Assembly (NCBI GenBank): GCA_021809235.1
Contig: JAKBAG010000028.1
Span: 1-19,147, forward strand
From: Acidobacteriota bacterium
GTDB lineage: Bacteria; Acidobacteriota; Terriglobia; Terriglobales; Acidobacteriaceae
Direction of reading: 5' to 3'
DNA length: 19,147 bases
Shown here one piece after another: positions 1 through 7,555 of the stretch; position 1 is the stretch's first letter; each line of letters starts with the position of its first letter. The notes below the pieces were generated by a model. That model was not told the DNA's origin and did not search any database. It saw only the letters and a list, made by a program, of their open reading frames with translations. Position numbers and translations under genes: made by a program.

Positions 1-1325
1 GCGCCGCTGTTCCCTACATGAGCTGCGGCTCCGACCAGTTTTCCATTCCCTTCCGGCAACCTCTTCGCGACGGATTGCGCCTTGATCCCCTCGAGAGGTG
101 GGCCTCTAATTCCCGGCTGATCCTGCTCCACCGCGAACGGCTTCTTGCCTCTCGCCTCATTCACATCGCGCTGAACTGCACCCTCACCGGCATCCAGTTC
201 CAAACCGATTCCGGGCCTTCCCTCTCCATAGCGAATCTCGAAATTGCCACCCCGCAAGGCAAGAGGCCACTCCGGGCGCGTCATGTCATTCTGGCCATGG
301 GCGGCGTGGAAACCACTCGCCTCTTGCTTCACATCCAGCAATCCCACCCCGAACAACCCGCTCTCTTCGGCGGTCCGGATGGTCCGCTCGGTCGCTATTA
401 CATGGGCCACATCTCCGGCAAGATCGCATCCATCCACTTCGACGATCCCGCAGCCATCGCCGATCTTGACTTCAAACTCGATTCGGCCGACGGAGCTGCC
501 CGCTCCTGGATTCGCCGCCGCTTCATGCTCGACACCCAAACGCAGTTGTCCCACCAATTACTTAACACCGCCTTCTGGCCGGACAATCCCCCTTTTTACG
601 ACCCGTCCCACCGCAGCGGCGTACTGTCTGCCGTCTTTCTTGCTCTTGTCTTTCCGCCCACAGGACGCCGACTGCTTTCGGAAGCCATCCGTCTGGCCCA
701 CACCGGCCCACGTCCCTACCCGCTTCTCGCTCATCTGAGCAATGTCGTTCTCGGCGCTCCACGCGCGATCGGAGACATCTACCGCATTCTCCGCGACCGA
801 TTTCTTCGCAAACCCAGGAAGCCAGGATTTCTGGTCCCCAATCGCAGTGGCGAATATGCTCTCCACTACCACGCCGAACAAATCCCACATCCAGACAGCC
901 GCATCACGCTCAGCCACAACCAGAAGGATCGATTCGGTATCTCACAAGCCGTCATCGATCTTCGCTTCGATCAGCAGGACGTCGACAGCGTGATCCGCTC
1001 GCACCAACTGCTCGACCAGGCTCTACGCTCCAACAAAATCGGTCATCTGCGCTACTGGTACACCGAATCCCAGCTCAGCGACGCCATCTGGAAACAAGCC
1101 GCCGACGGGTTCCACCAGATCGGCTCCATCCGCATGGGACATGATCCAGCCACCAGCGTCGTCGACGGCGACCTCAGGGCACACGGCGTGGAAAACCTCT
1201 ACATCGCTTCTTCCGCCGTATTTCCGTCCTCCGGCCAGGCCAATTCCACCCTGCTCGCCGTCGCCCTCGGCCTGCGCCTCGTCCACCATCTCCACGCAAA
1301 CCCTGCTCCGGTTACCGACGCATAA
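1..1325 (+). CDS. GMC-family FAD-dependent oxidoreductase, C-terminal part (5' end outside window)
   Basis: The reading frame is already open at base 3, before the first ATG at base 18, so this is a fragment. The N-terminal dinucleotide-binding glycine motif of the family lies beyond the left edge. What is visible is a FAD-domain strand (RARHVILAMGGVETTRLLL, about residues 82-100 counted from base 18) and, near the end, the GMC_oxred_C signature: HQIGSIRMGHDP, then VVDGDLRAHGVENLYIASS and VFPSSGQANSTLLAVALGLR. The family oxidises alcohol groups of sugars or other alcohols with FAD. The signature keeps the His of the H-x-x-G-x-x-RMG motif and the Asn in QANSTLL, as expected of an active enzyme. 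The acyltransferase fragment and aldo/keto reductase that follow on the same strand suggest glycan or polysaccharide tailoring, but the substrate cannot be read from sequence. Family is confident, role is inferred. Confidence 0.85.
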   Translation, partial: AAVPYMSCGSDQFSIPFRQPLRDGLRLDPLERWASNSRLILLHRERLLASRLIHIALNCTLTGIQFQTDSGPSLSIANLEIATPQGKRPLRARHVILAMGGVETTRLLLHIQQSHPEQPALFGGPDGPLGRYYMGHISGKIASIHFDDPAAIADLDFKLDSADGAARSWIRRRFMLDTQTQLSHQLLNTAFWPDNPPFYDPSHRSGVLSAVFLALVFPPTGRRLLSEAIRLAHTGPRPYPLLAHLSNVVLGAPRAIGDIYRILRDRFLRKPRKPGFLVPNRSGEYALHYHAEQIPHPDSRITLSHNQKDRFGISQAVIDLRFDQQDVDSVIRSHQLLDQALRSNKIGHLRYWYTESQLSDAIWKQAADGFHQIGSIRMGHDPATSVVDGDLRAHGVENLYIASSAVFPSSGQANSTLLAVALGLRLVHHLHANPAPVTDA

Positions 1326-1360
1326 ACGAATCCATACGAAAAACGTCCGTCTCGAATTGC

Positions 1361-1374
1361 AGGAGGTTCCTTTG
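1361..1374 (+). promoter_or_regulatory. Ribosome binding site AGGAGG with TTG start codon
   Basis: A perfect AGGAGG (1361-1366) is followed by a five-base spacer and TTG (1372-1374) in the acyltransferase frame. No ATG or GTG between the upstream gene's stop and the conserved IPEIDG motif has a comparable site. This decides the start of the shortened acyltransferase and shows that its translation signal is still intact. Confidence 0.65.
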
Positions 1375-2001
1375 CCCCCATCCGCGACAGCTCATTCCGG
1401 CAAGCCGTTCCCGCTCCTTCAACTTCGACGCATCACAACCTCGAATTCCTACATCCCGGAGATCGATGGTTTGCGCTTTGTTGCCATTCTCGCAGTCGTT
1501 CTCTTCCACGTACCGATTCAGATTGCGCTGCGATCCGCCGGACAGGTTGCATCCAACCCCTTTTGGAAGAAAATCCCAGGCCATTGGACCTGGGACATCC
1601 TCTCCGTCGCTTCATGGACGTGGATATTCGTGAGCGACGCAGCGAGTCTTCACCTTTTGCTGCCGATCATCACCCTGCGGGCCTATCTCGCCGCATTCAA
1701 AGGCCCCATCTTTCATGCCTTCTTCCGCCACACATGGATCAGCATCGCCGGAGGCATGTGTTACAGCATCTATCTGACACACAATCTCGCCATTTCCGCC
1801 GTCGATCTTCTCCTGCGCCGTTTGAGCTGGCTGGCCCATCGGCCTCCATGGCAACACGCTGTCCTGGCCTATGTGCTCGTTGTTCCTGCGGTCGCCTTCC
1901 TCAGTCTGCTGCTGTATATCCTTGTGGAACGTCCCTGCATGGACAAATCCTGGCCGGAAAAACTCCTGCATCGGCTTCGCCCAGCTTCGCATGCGGGATA
2001 A
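1372..2001 (+). pseudogene. Acyltransferase-3 family membrane protein with large internal deletion, TTG start
   Basis: The N-terminal part carries the family hallmark IPEIDGLRFVAILAVVLFH (first membrane helix, active-site His region). The C-terminal part carries the last helices, with GGMCYSIYLTHN and LYILVERP. Between them the usual six or so helices are missing: the text passes within a few residues from the post-TM1 loop (NPFWKK) to a late helix (WTWDILSVASWTWIF). Family members normally have about 350-400 residues and ten helices; this one has 209. The deletion is in frame, with no internal stop. The start is set by an AGGAGG ribosome site at 1361-1366, five bases before TTG 1372. Upstream codons in this frame lie inside the preceding gene and look like shadow sequence. 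It would normally move acyl groups onto sugars at the inner membrane. Probably a decaying gene, though a shortened functional protein cannot be excluded. Confidence 0.7.
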
Positions 2002-2070
2002 ACGATTTTCTCTATTTCTTCCGGATTGCGGTTCACCATAAGTCCAGAACACTCGGATAGAAAGGCATGT

Positions 2071-3084
2071 ATGCAGCAGATTACGCTCGGGAATACCAGC
2101 CTGCAATGCCCACCCCTCGGCTTTGGCTGCGCTTCCATGATGGGTCGCGTCGGTCGTCGGCCCTCCCTTCGCGCGCTTGCCACCGCCTGGGACACCGGCA
2201 TACGCTTCTTCGACACCGCACGCTCTTATGGTTACGGCGAGTCCGAGGTGCTTCTCGGAGAATTCCTGCGCGACCGCCGAGATCAGTCCATCCTCGCCAC
2301 CAAATTCGGCATCCTTGCCTCGCCCCAGCCCACCTGGAAGCGATTCGCACGCTCGGCTGCGCGCGGCATTCTCAAGGCTGCTCCCTGGACCCATCGCGCG
2401 CTTCAGCGTCGCGCCGCATCCCAGTTCGCACACCACCAGTTCACCATCCCCGTCCTCCAGCAGAGCCTCGACCAAAGCCTGCGCGCGCTCCGCACCGATT
2501 ACGTGGACATACTCTTTCTTCACGCCGCTCCTGCCTCTGTGCTGGAGCAGGACGACCTCCTTGACGCCATGCAAAGGCTGGTTCAGGCAGGAAAAGTCCG
2601 CTTTACCGGGCTTTCCGCCGATCCCGAGGTCGTCGCTCTTGCCCTTGACCGCAAAATTCCTCAGCTTCACTCCATGCAGTTTCCCTGCAACGTCTTCGAG
2701 ATCACTGCCGCCACCCGCTTCGCATCCCTCACTGACGGCACCAGAATCCTCGTCGCCAACCACCCCTACGGCGGTGCCGCGCGCATCGAGCTATGTCGCC
2801 GCATCCTCACCGATCTTGTCTCGGCACCGGACAGGCTCGCCCACGATCCCCTCGACTCGGCCCTGCGCGAGAAGCTCGGTTCGCTCGACGACGCCTGCCT
2901 GGCCGACATCATCCTCAACGTCATCCTGCGCGAGACCGGCATCCACATCGTGCTGCCCTCGATGATGCAGGTCGAGCACATCCACGCCAACGTCCGCGCC
3001 ATCGAAAGCTCGCGGTTCACCTCTGCGGAAATCCGCAGCATCCGCTCCGCGCTCACTCCCGGAACAACCAACCCCGGCGCATGA
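2071..3084 (+). CDS. Aldo/keto reductase family oxidoreductase
   Basis: A 337-residue NAD(P)H-dependent reductase with the (beta/alpha)8 AKR fold. The catalytic tetrad is visible: Asp48 and Tyr53 in FFDTARSYGYGESE, Lys78 in LATKFG and His151 in LFLHAAP. The start at ATG 2071 has a GAAAGG site at 2060-2065, and the protein then begins MQQITLGNTSLQCPPLGFG, the usual first strand. An ATG 45 bases upstream lacks such a site and would add an uncharacteristic leader. Long inserts (about residues 85-122, and the region after PYGG near residue 233) are typical of AKRs in polysaccharide or natural-product clusters rather than of small xylose reductase-type enzymes. It follows the GMC oxidoreductase and acyltransferase fragment on the same strand, so a sugar carbonyl substrate is likely but not shown. 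Confidence 0.85.
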   Translation: MQQITLGNTSLQCPPLGFGCASMMGRVGRRPSLRALATAWDTGIRFFDTARSYGYGESEVLLGEFLRDRRDQSILATKFGILASPQPTWKRFARSAARGILKAAPWTHRALQRRAASQFAHHQFTIPVLQQSLDQSLRALRTDYVDILFLHAAPASVLEQDDLLDAMQRLVQAGKVRFTGLSADPEVVALALDRKIPQLHSMQFPCNVFEITAATRFASLTDGTRILVANHPYGGAARIELCRRILTDLVSAPDRLAHDPLDSALREKLGSLDDACLADIILNVILRETGIHIVLPSMMQVEHIHANVRAIESSRFTSAEIRSIRSALTPGTTNPGA

Positions 3085-3109
3085 TCTCGCGCTCGCCCCG
3101 GCGCTCGCT

Positions 3110-4945
3110 CTACGCCAGGCGCACGCGCAATGCCGCGGCATAGTCCGCCGCGGGCACATACTCCTGCGGCAGTGTCACATGCAGCCCATCCGCCTGCTGC
3201 TTCCACTGTACGGCGCGGCCGGTTCCGATCAACTCCACGGAAGCGATCCGACCTGGAGATGTCTGCGCTGTCGTGCCCAGCGAAGCAATCACAAACTCGC
3301 CCTTCGGCCAGCCCAGCGGCATCGCATAGATCGTCTTTCCATCCTTGCTTCGCGTGAAGCGGATATCCTTCTCGCTCAGCTTGCGAATGCTGTCTCCCTG
3401 AAACGATCCGGCCTTGATCATATTCGGACCTTCGCCAAAGACCTTCCATGGACGGGTGGCATAGATCGCCTCGCCATTCACTTCCATCCACGCCGTGATC
3501 CCGTCCACCACGGCCTTTTCCTTGCGGTCGATCGTGCCGTCCGGCTTGCCCGGCACATTCAGCACAAACGTTCCGTTTTTGCTCACCGTATCGATCATCC
3601 AGTGGATCACCGCAGCCGGCGGAAGGTAACGGCCATACTCTCCGGGATAGTCAAAGAGTCTGCGCTGATAATGCCACTCACCGATGCAGGTCTCCGACTG
3701 CCAGGCAAAGGGTCGAATCCCGTCCGTCAGTCCGCGTTCAATATCCACCACCACGGACTTTGCGTGCTCCTCCGGAACATTCTTGATCGTGAGCACGCCC
3801 TGCACACTCCCATACTTCTTCCGGCTCTGGTTGTAGTAGTACGCACCCAGATTCATCCCCGCCCAACCCAGCGGCAGCAGTGCATTGTCAAAATACAGCA
3901 GGTCCGGCTCATGCTGGTCGATCAGGTCGCGCGTCCGATCATAAAAATTCTTCGCAAAGCTGGCCGCTGGCAGCGCATTCTCCGGATGCTTGACCCCATA
4001 GAGCCGCTGCGGATCCAGCCCCTCCCACCACTGCCCTTTGCCATCGGCTGCGGTCATTCTGCCGTCGTAGGGCACACCAGCATACGGACCGCTCTTGTCG
4101 GCCCCATGCGAGGGCTGGAACCACCACCAGTTCCGCGCCTGGTGCACCGTGACGCCAAACTTCATTCCGCGCTCACGCGCTGCCGCAGCCCAGATGCCCA
4201 CCACATCCCGCCGCGGCCCATATTTTGCCGCATTCCATGGCTGATGCTTCGAGTCCCAGCAGTCAAACCCGTCATGATGGTTGGCCACGCAGAGAAAAAA
4301 CTTCGCGCCCGCACGCTTGTAGCGCTCCATCAGCTCTTCCGGCTCCCAGTTCCGCAGCGTCCACTGCGCACACAGGTCCTTGTAGCCAAACTTTGACGGA
4401 TGCCCATAGTTCTCCAGGTGGAACTTGTACTGCGGCGTGCCCTCCACATACATGTTTCGCGCATACCAGTCGCCGTCCTCCGGCACACACTGCGGCGACC
4501 AGTGGGCCCACATCCCAAACTTTGCGTCCCTGTACCACTCCGGAGCTTCATACTCCATCAGCGACTCCCAGGTTGGCTGGAACGGGCCCTCCCCACTCAG
4601 CCCCGCGACTGGCGCAATCATCGGCACTCCGTCCCACGATCCACCCTCGACGGGTAGCTTCGGATTATCGCCCCATCCGGTCGGCTTCCAGTCCGCGTCC
4701 ACCAGCTTTTCACGCACCAGCTCGTCCTTCACCAGCGCAAAAAACTCCCGCTCGCTCTCCGGCGTCGCACAGAATTGCGCATAATCCGGCTGCAGGCTGT
4801 TCATTGCCTTTTCAAGGGCTGCCTGCGACTCTTCCGCGCTTGCCTGTCGCCCCAGCGGCACAAGCTCCAGTGCCACCGCTGCCGCCACCATCTGACAAAA
4901 ACTCCTGCGATCCATCGCCCTGCCCTCGTTCTTCGCTTCGCTCAT
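3110..4945 (-). CDS. Alpha-L-fucosidase, glycoside hydrolase family 29, Tat-exported
   Basis: Releases L-fucose from the non-reducing ends of glycans by a retaining mechanism. GH29 hallmarks are EAPEWYRDAKFGMWAHW (133-149), DWYARNMY (159-166), NHHDGFDCWDSK (222-233) and GPRRDVVG (243-250). The likely nucleophile is Asp353 in LLYFDNALLPLGW. The N-terminus has a twin-arginine signal (Arg13-Arg14 in MDRRSFCQMV, then a hydrophobic stretch) with AxA cleavage after Ala37, so folded export to the periplasm or beyond is expected. ATG 4945 is preceded by AGGGAG; ATG 4915 (MDRRSF) is an alternative that keeps the signal. About 95 residues of unassigned sequence lie between the signal and the catalytic domain, and the 611-residue total exceeds the usual 430-500. 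It neighbours the LacI regulator and the fucose import/oxidation operon and should supply their substrate. It has its own strong promoter at 5090-5119. Confidence 0.93.
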   Translation of the reverse strand: MSEAKNEGRAMDRRSFCQMVAAAVALELVPLGRQASAEESQAALEKAMNSLQPDYAQFCATPESEREFFALVKDELVREKLVDADWKPTGWGDNPKLPVEGGSWDGVPMIAPVAGLSGEGPFQPTWESLMEYEAPEWYRDAKFGMWAHWSPQCVPEDGDWYARNMYVEGTPQYKFHLENYGHPSKFGYKDLCAQWTLRNWEPEELMERYKRAGAKFFLCVANHHDGFDCWDSKHQPWNAAKYGPRRDVVGIWAAAARERGMKFGVTVHQARNWWWFQPSHGADKSGPYAGVPYDGRMTAADGKGQWWEGLDPQRLYGVKHPENALPAASFAKNFYDRTRDLIDQHEPDLLYFDNALLPLGWAGMNLGAYYYNQSRKKYGSVQGVLTIKNVPEEHAKSVVVDIERGLTDGIRPFAWQSETCIGEWHYQRRLFDYPGEYGRYLPPAAVIHWMIDTVSKNGTFVLNVPGKPDGTIDRKEKAVVDGITAWMEVNGEAIYATRPWKVFGEGPNMIKAGSFQGDSIRKLSEKDIRFTRSKDGKTIYAMPLGWPKGEFVIASLGTTAQTSPGRIASVELIGTGRAVQWKQQADGLHVTLPQEYVPAADYAAALRVRLA

Positions 4946-5089
4946 CTCACTCCCTATCCAGATTGGTTCCGAATCGCTCCCCCGGCATCCATTCGCCTAC
5001 GGCGCATCCGAATGGCATCGATCCACATCCTCTTCACTCGGGCGGGAGCGCACACGTCGCGCAGCATAGCCCAGTCTCACGTGCGCCTG

Positions 5090-5119
5090 ACTATACCGGC
5101 CAGCAACTTTTGCTGTCAA
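5090..5119 (-). promoter_or_regulatory. Sigma70-type promoter of the alpha-L-fucosidase gene
   Basis: On the minus strand TTGACA (5119-5114, six of six matches) is followed by an 18-base spacer and TATAGT (5095-5090, five of six). Transcription would start near 5083 and leave an untranslated leader of about 140 bases before the fucosidase ATG. It lies between the regulator gene and the fucosidase, so the latter can be transcribed independently of the regulator. Confidence 0.65.
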
Positions 5120-5133
5120 CGATTCAGTTAACG
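5115..5133. promoter_or_regulatory. Candidate operator: paired GTYAACG half-sites over the fucosidase -35
   Basis: Plus-strand GTCAACG (5115-5121) and GTTAACG (5127-5133) repeat with a 12-base period. The first covers the -35 hexamer of the fucosidase promoter. Similar words, TTTAACG (6332-6338) and GTCAACA (6358-6364), flank the likely promoter of the divergent operon. A LacI-family repressor gene lies between the two regions. LacI-type operators often contain AACGTT-like cores, as here at 5130-5135, but the palindrome is short and the assignment is inference. Confidence 0.35.
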
Positions 5134-5215
5134 TTGTTGCCGGCAATCCGAACTCTCTCCGACAGGGTATTGCCCTCAGCTGGATTCTGGAACTCCGCGT
5201 TGTCGCAATCGCCAG

Positions 5216-6229
5216 TCAGCGGCGCAGCGAGGAGCCGCGTGCTATCAGTTTCGGCTTAAGGATCACCTGCCGCGCCGGTGGCTTGATCTTCGACTCAATG
5301 TGCTCCATCAGAATCATCGCCGTCTGGCGTCCAATCTCGGCGCTCTGCTGATCTACCGAAGACAACGGCACACGTAAAAGCGGATCGAAATGCAGATTGC
5401 CGCAACCAATCACAGCCATATCCTCCGGAATCCGCAGGCCGACTTCGAGTGCAGCCTGCATCGCGCCAATGGCAAGTGGATCGTTGAATGCAAACAAACC
5501 ATCCGGACGCTCCGGACCCGCCAATAGTCGGTGCATCGCCTCGGCGCCATGCAGCGTTGCCTCATTGTCCACCCGCTCGCTTATGGTCACCCAATCCTGC
5601 CGGAACTCCAGTTCATGTGCCTCCAGGGCATCGCGATATCCCTTCAGGCGCGCCTCGCCGGTGGCCACGCGCGGCCCTCCAATGTGGGCAATCCTGCGGC
5701 AGCCCTGCGCAATCAGGTGCTCGGTCGCCATACGTCCCGCCGCATAGTCATCCGTGCCCACAAAATTTCCATCCGAACCCTCGACCGTGCGGTCGATCAG
5801 CACATACGCCGATCCGGCCCGCTCCAGCCGCTCAATCATGCGTGCATCATCGGCACAGGTGGCGATGACCAGCGCATCCAGATGCCGGGCCATCATCTGC
5901 TGAATCTCGCGCGCCTCAACCTCCGGCTGTTCGTCTGACGAAGCCATCAGCAGTGAATATCCGCGCTTGCCCACCTCAGCAGACAGCGCCACAGCAACCT
6001 CGGCAAAAAACGGATACAGCAGCGACGGCACCACCAGCCCAATCAGGTAGCTGCGCCCCGTCACCAGGCTGCGCGCCATCAGGTTCGGCTGGTAGTCCAG
6101 CTCCTTGACCCGCTTCAACACTCGCTCCCGTGTCTCCTCGGCGATATCCGGGTGGTTTCGCAGCACTTTGGAGATCGTCACCACGGACAATCCCAGATCC
6201 TTCGCAATGTCTTTCATTCGAACCGTCAT
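5216..6229 (-). CDS. LacI-family transcriptional regulator
   Basis: A 337-residue repressor of the LacI/GalR type. Residues 5-56 are the helix-turn-helix and hinge (MKDIAKDLGLSVVTISKVLR, then YQPNLMARSL). The periplasmic-binding-protein-like effector domain follows from IGLVVPSLLYPFFAEV, and later contains GLFAFNDPLAIGAM and DMAVIGCGN, standard landmarks of the family. It is transcribed divergently from the zinc dehydrogenase/FucP operon and sits 270 bases upstream of the fucosidase on the same strand, so it most likely senses fucose or an oxidised derivative and controls both units. The start is ATG 6229; ATG 6217 (MKDIAK) is possible. No strong Shine-Dalgarno is seen at 6229, and a TATAGT at 6244-6239 lies so close that a very short leader is conceivable. 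The effector is not deducible from sequence. Confidence 0.92.
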   Translation of the reverse strand: MTVRMKDIAKDLGLSVVTISKVLRNHPDIAEETRERVLKRVKELDYQPNLMARSLVTGRSYLIGLVVPSLLYPFFAEVAVALSAEVGKRGYSLLMASSDEQPEVEAREIQQMMARHLDALVIATCADDARMIERLERAGSAYVLIDRTVEGSDGNFVGTDDYAAGRMATEHLIAQGCRRIAHIGGPRVATGEARLKGYRDALEAHELEFRQDWVTISERVDNEATLHGAEAMHRLLAGPERPDGLFAFNDPLAIGAMQAALEVGLRIPEDMAVIGCGNLHFDPLLRVPLSSVDQQSAEIGRQTAMILMEHIESKIKPPARQVILKPKLIARGSSLRR

Positions 6230-6326
6230 CTCGAACTCACTATACAGATCACATGCTGGACTCGGCTTCCACTGTCCTGCACCAGCGCTCCCAGGCTGCT
6301 GTTCCCGGCAGGAATCCGAAAAGGTC

Positions 6327-6356
6327 GTGACTTTAACGATACCTGTAACATATATT
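6327..6356 (+). promoter_or_regulatory. Possible promoter of the fucose uptake/oxidation operon
   Basis: GTGACT (6327-6332, four of six) and TATATT (6351-6356, five of six) are separated by 18 bases. The leader to the dehydrogenase ATG would be about 115 bases. TTTAACG (6332-6338) lies inside the spacer and GTCAACA (6358-6364) just after the -10, where a repressor would block transcription. The rest of the 6230-6478 gap holds the divergent regulator's leader and no recognisable gene. Confidence 0.4.
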
Positions 6357-6478
6357 GGTCAACACCCGGAGAAGAGCCGCTGTCTGTTCTCCCTACGTGT
6401 TCCCATGAATTCGATTCTGCACTGTCCGCTCCGTGTTCCCGACGCCATCACTGCCCCATTTGTCCTTCGTGAGGTCCA

Positions 6479-7555
6479 ATGCAAGCTCTAGTTCTCCCGG
6501 AGCCGGGCCGGGCCGTGCTCGCCCAGATTCCCGATCCCACCCCGCAGCCCGGAGAAGCGCTCCTGCGCGTGCGACGAGTCGGCCTTTGCGGCTCTGACCT
6601 GAACAGCTTTCGTGGCCTTAACCCGTTAGTTACCTATCCCCGCGTGCCTGGCCATGAGATTGCCGCAACCATCCTCAGTCTGCCTTCGGCTATGCCAGAC
6701 ACCGGGCTCCTGACGGTCGGTATGGATGTCACCCTTTCCCCGTACACGCACTGCGGGCACTGCTCGGCTTGCCGGGCTGGCCGCAGCAACGCCTGCCAGT
6801 TCAACCAGACGCTGGGCGTGCAGCGGGACGGTGCACTGGCCGAGCTGGTTGCCGTTCCCGTCGACCGCCTGTTTCCCGCCACGCTGGCCAGTCCCCGCCT
6901 CACTCTGGAGGAGCTGGTACTGGTGGAGCCGCTCACCGTGGGCTTCCACGCCGTGGCGCGATCCCAGGCGACGGCGGAAGACACCGTGCTGATTCTGGGT
7001 GCCGGTGGCGTGGGTCTGGGTGCGGTGGCCGCTGCGGCCATGCGCGGAGCCACTGTCCTTGCAGTGGATCGCAATCCCGACCGCCTTGCCGTTGCCCGGC
7101 AGGCCGGCGCAACCCACACCCTCGTACCCGATGTTGACCCGACAGCCCCGGCGGCACGCTCGCTCGCCGAGCAGGTACGCAGCCTGACCGGCGGACACGG
7201 GCCCAGCGTCGTCATTGAAGCCATTGGCACGCCGGAGACCTTCCGCGCCGCCATCGATCTGGTCGCTTTTGCCGGACGCGTCGTCTACATCGGCTACGCC
7301 AAGCAGCCGGTCAGTTATGAAACGCGCCTCTTCGTCCAGAAGGAACTCGATATCCGAGGCTCGCGCAACGCGCTGCCGGAGGACTTTCGAGCCGTCATCG
7401 CCATGCTGGCTCTGCGCCGTTTTCCGCTGCAGGCGGCCATCGGCTGCAGCGTGCCATTGTCCCAGGCGCCTTCCATCTTCGAGCGCTGGCAACAGGATCC
7501 CGGCGCATTCACGAAGATTGTGCTCACGCTCGACGATTGCCAGGTTCCCCGATGA
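6479..7555 (+). CDS. Zinc-dependent alcohol dehydrogenase (MDR family), LgoD-like
   Basis: A 358-residue medium-chain dehydrogenase. Catalytic-zinc ligands are Cys37 (GLCGSD), His59 and Glu60 (PGHE) and probably Glu150. The structural zinc is bound by Cys92, Cys95, Cys98 and Cys106. The Rossmann motif is GAGGVG (174-179), with Asp197 at the end of the second strand favouring NAD. The Shine-Dalgarno GAGG (6471-6474) fixes the start. From memory it resembles E. coli LgoD (L-galactonate 5-dehydrogenase): both have YPRV-GHE and a C-terminal GSRNA-PEDF. L-fuconate is 6-deoxy-L-galactonate, so a sugar-acid substrate made from fucose is attractive. Oxidation of fucose itself or of 2-keto-3-deoxyfuconate are alternatives. 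First gene of the operon; its TGA overlaps the next ATG. Confidence 0.88.
   Translation: MQALVLPEPGRAVLAQIPDPTPQPGEALLRVRRVGLCGSDLNSFRGLNPLVTYPRVPGHEIAATILSLPSAMPDTGLLTVGMDVTLSPYTHCGHCSACRAGRSNACQFNQTLGVQRDGALAELVAVPVDRLFPATLASPRLTLEELVLVEPLTVGFHAVARSQATAEDTVLILGAGGVGLGAVAAAAMRGATVLAVDRNPDRLAVARQAGATHTLVPDVDPTAPAARSLAEQVRSLTGGHGPSVVIEAIGTPETFRAAIDLVAFAGRVVYIGYAKQPVSYETRLFVQKELDIRGSRNALPEDFRAVIAMLALRRFPLQAAIGCSVPLSQAPSIFERWQQDPGAFTKIVLTLDDCQVPR

Noticed and set aside
1612..2763. Minus-strand ORF of 383 codons
   Set aside because: Antisense to the acyltransferase fragment and AKR, both of which have conserved motifs; no recognisable domain in the ORF itself.
3179..4396. Plus-strand ORF of 405 codons
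   Set aside because: Antisense shadow of the GH29 gene, His/Arg/Pro-rich, with no motif.
6239..6244. TATAGT as a -10 for the LacI gene
   Set aside because: A matching -35 is not visible at a proper distance and it would leave an almost leaderless message; kept only as a remark in the gene entry.
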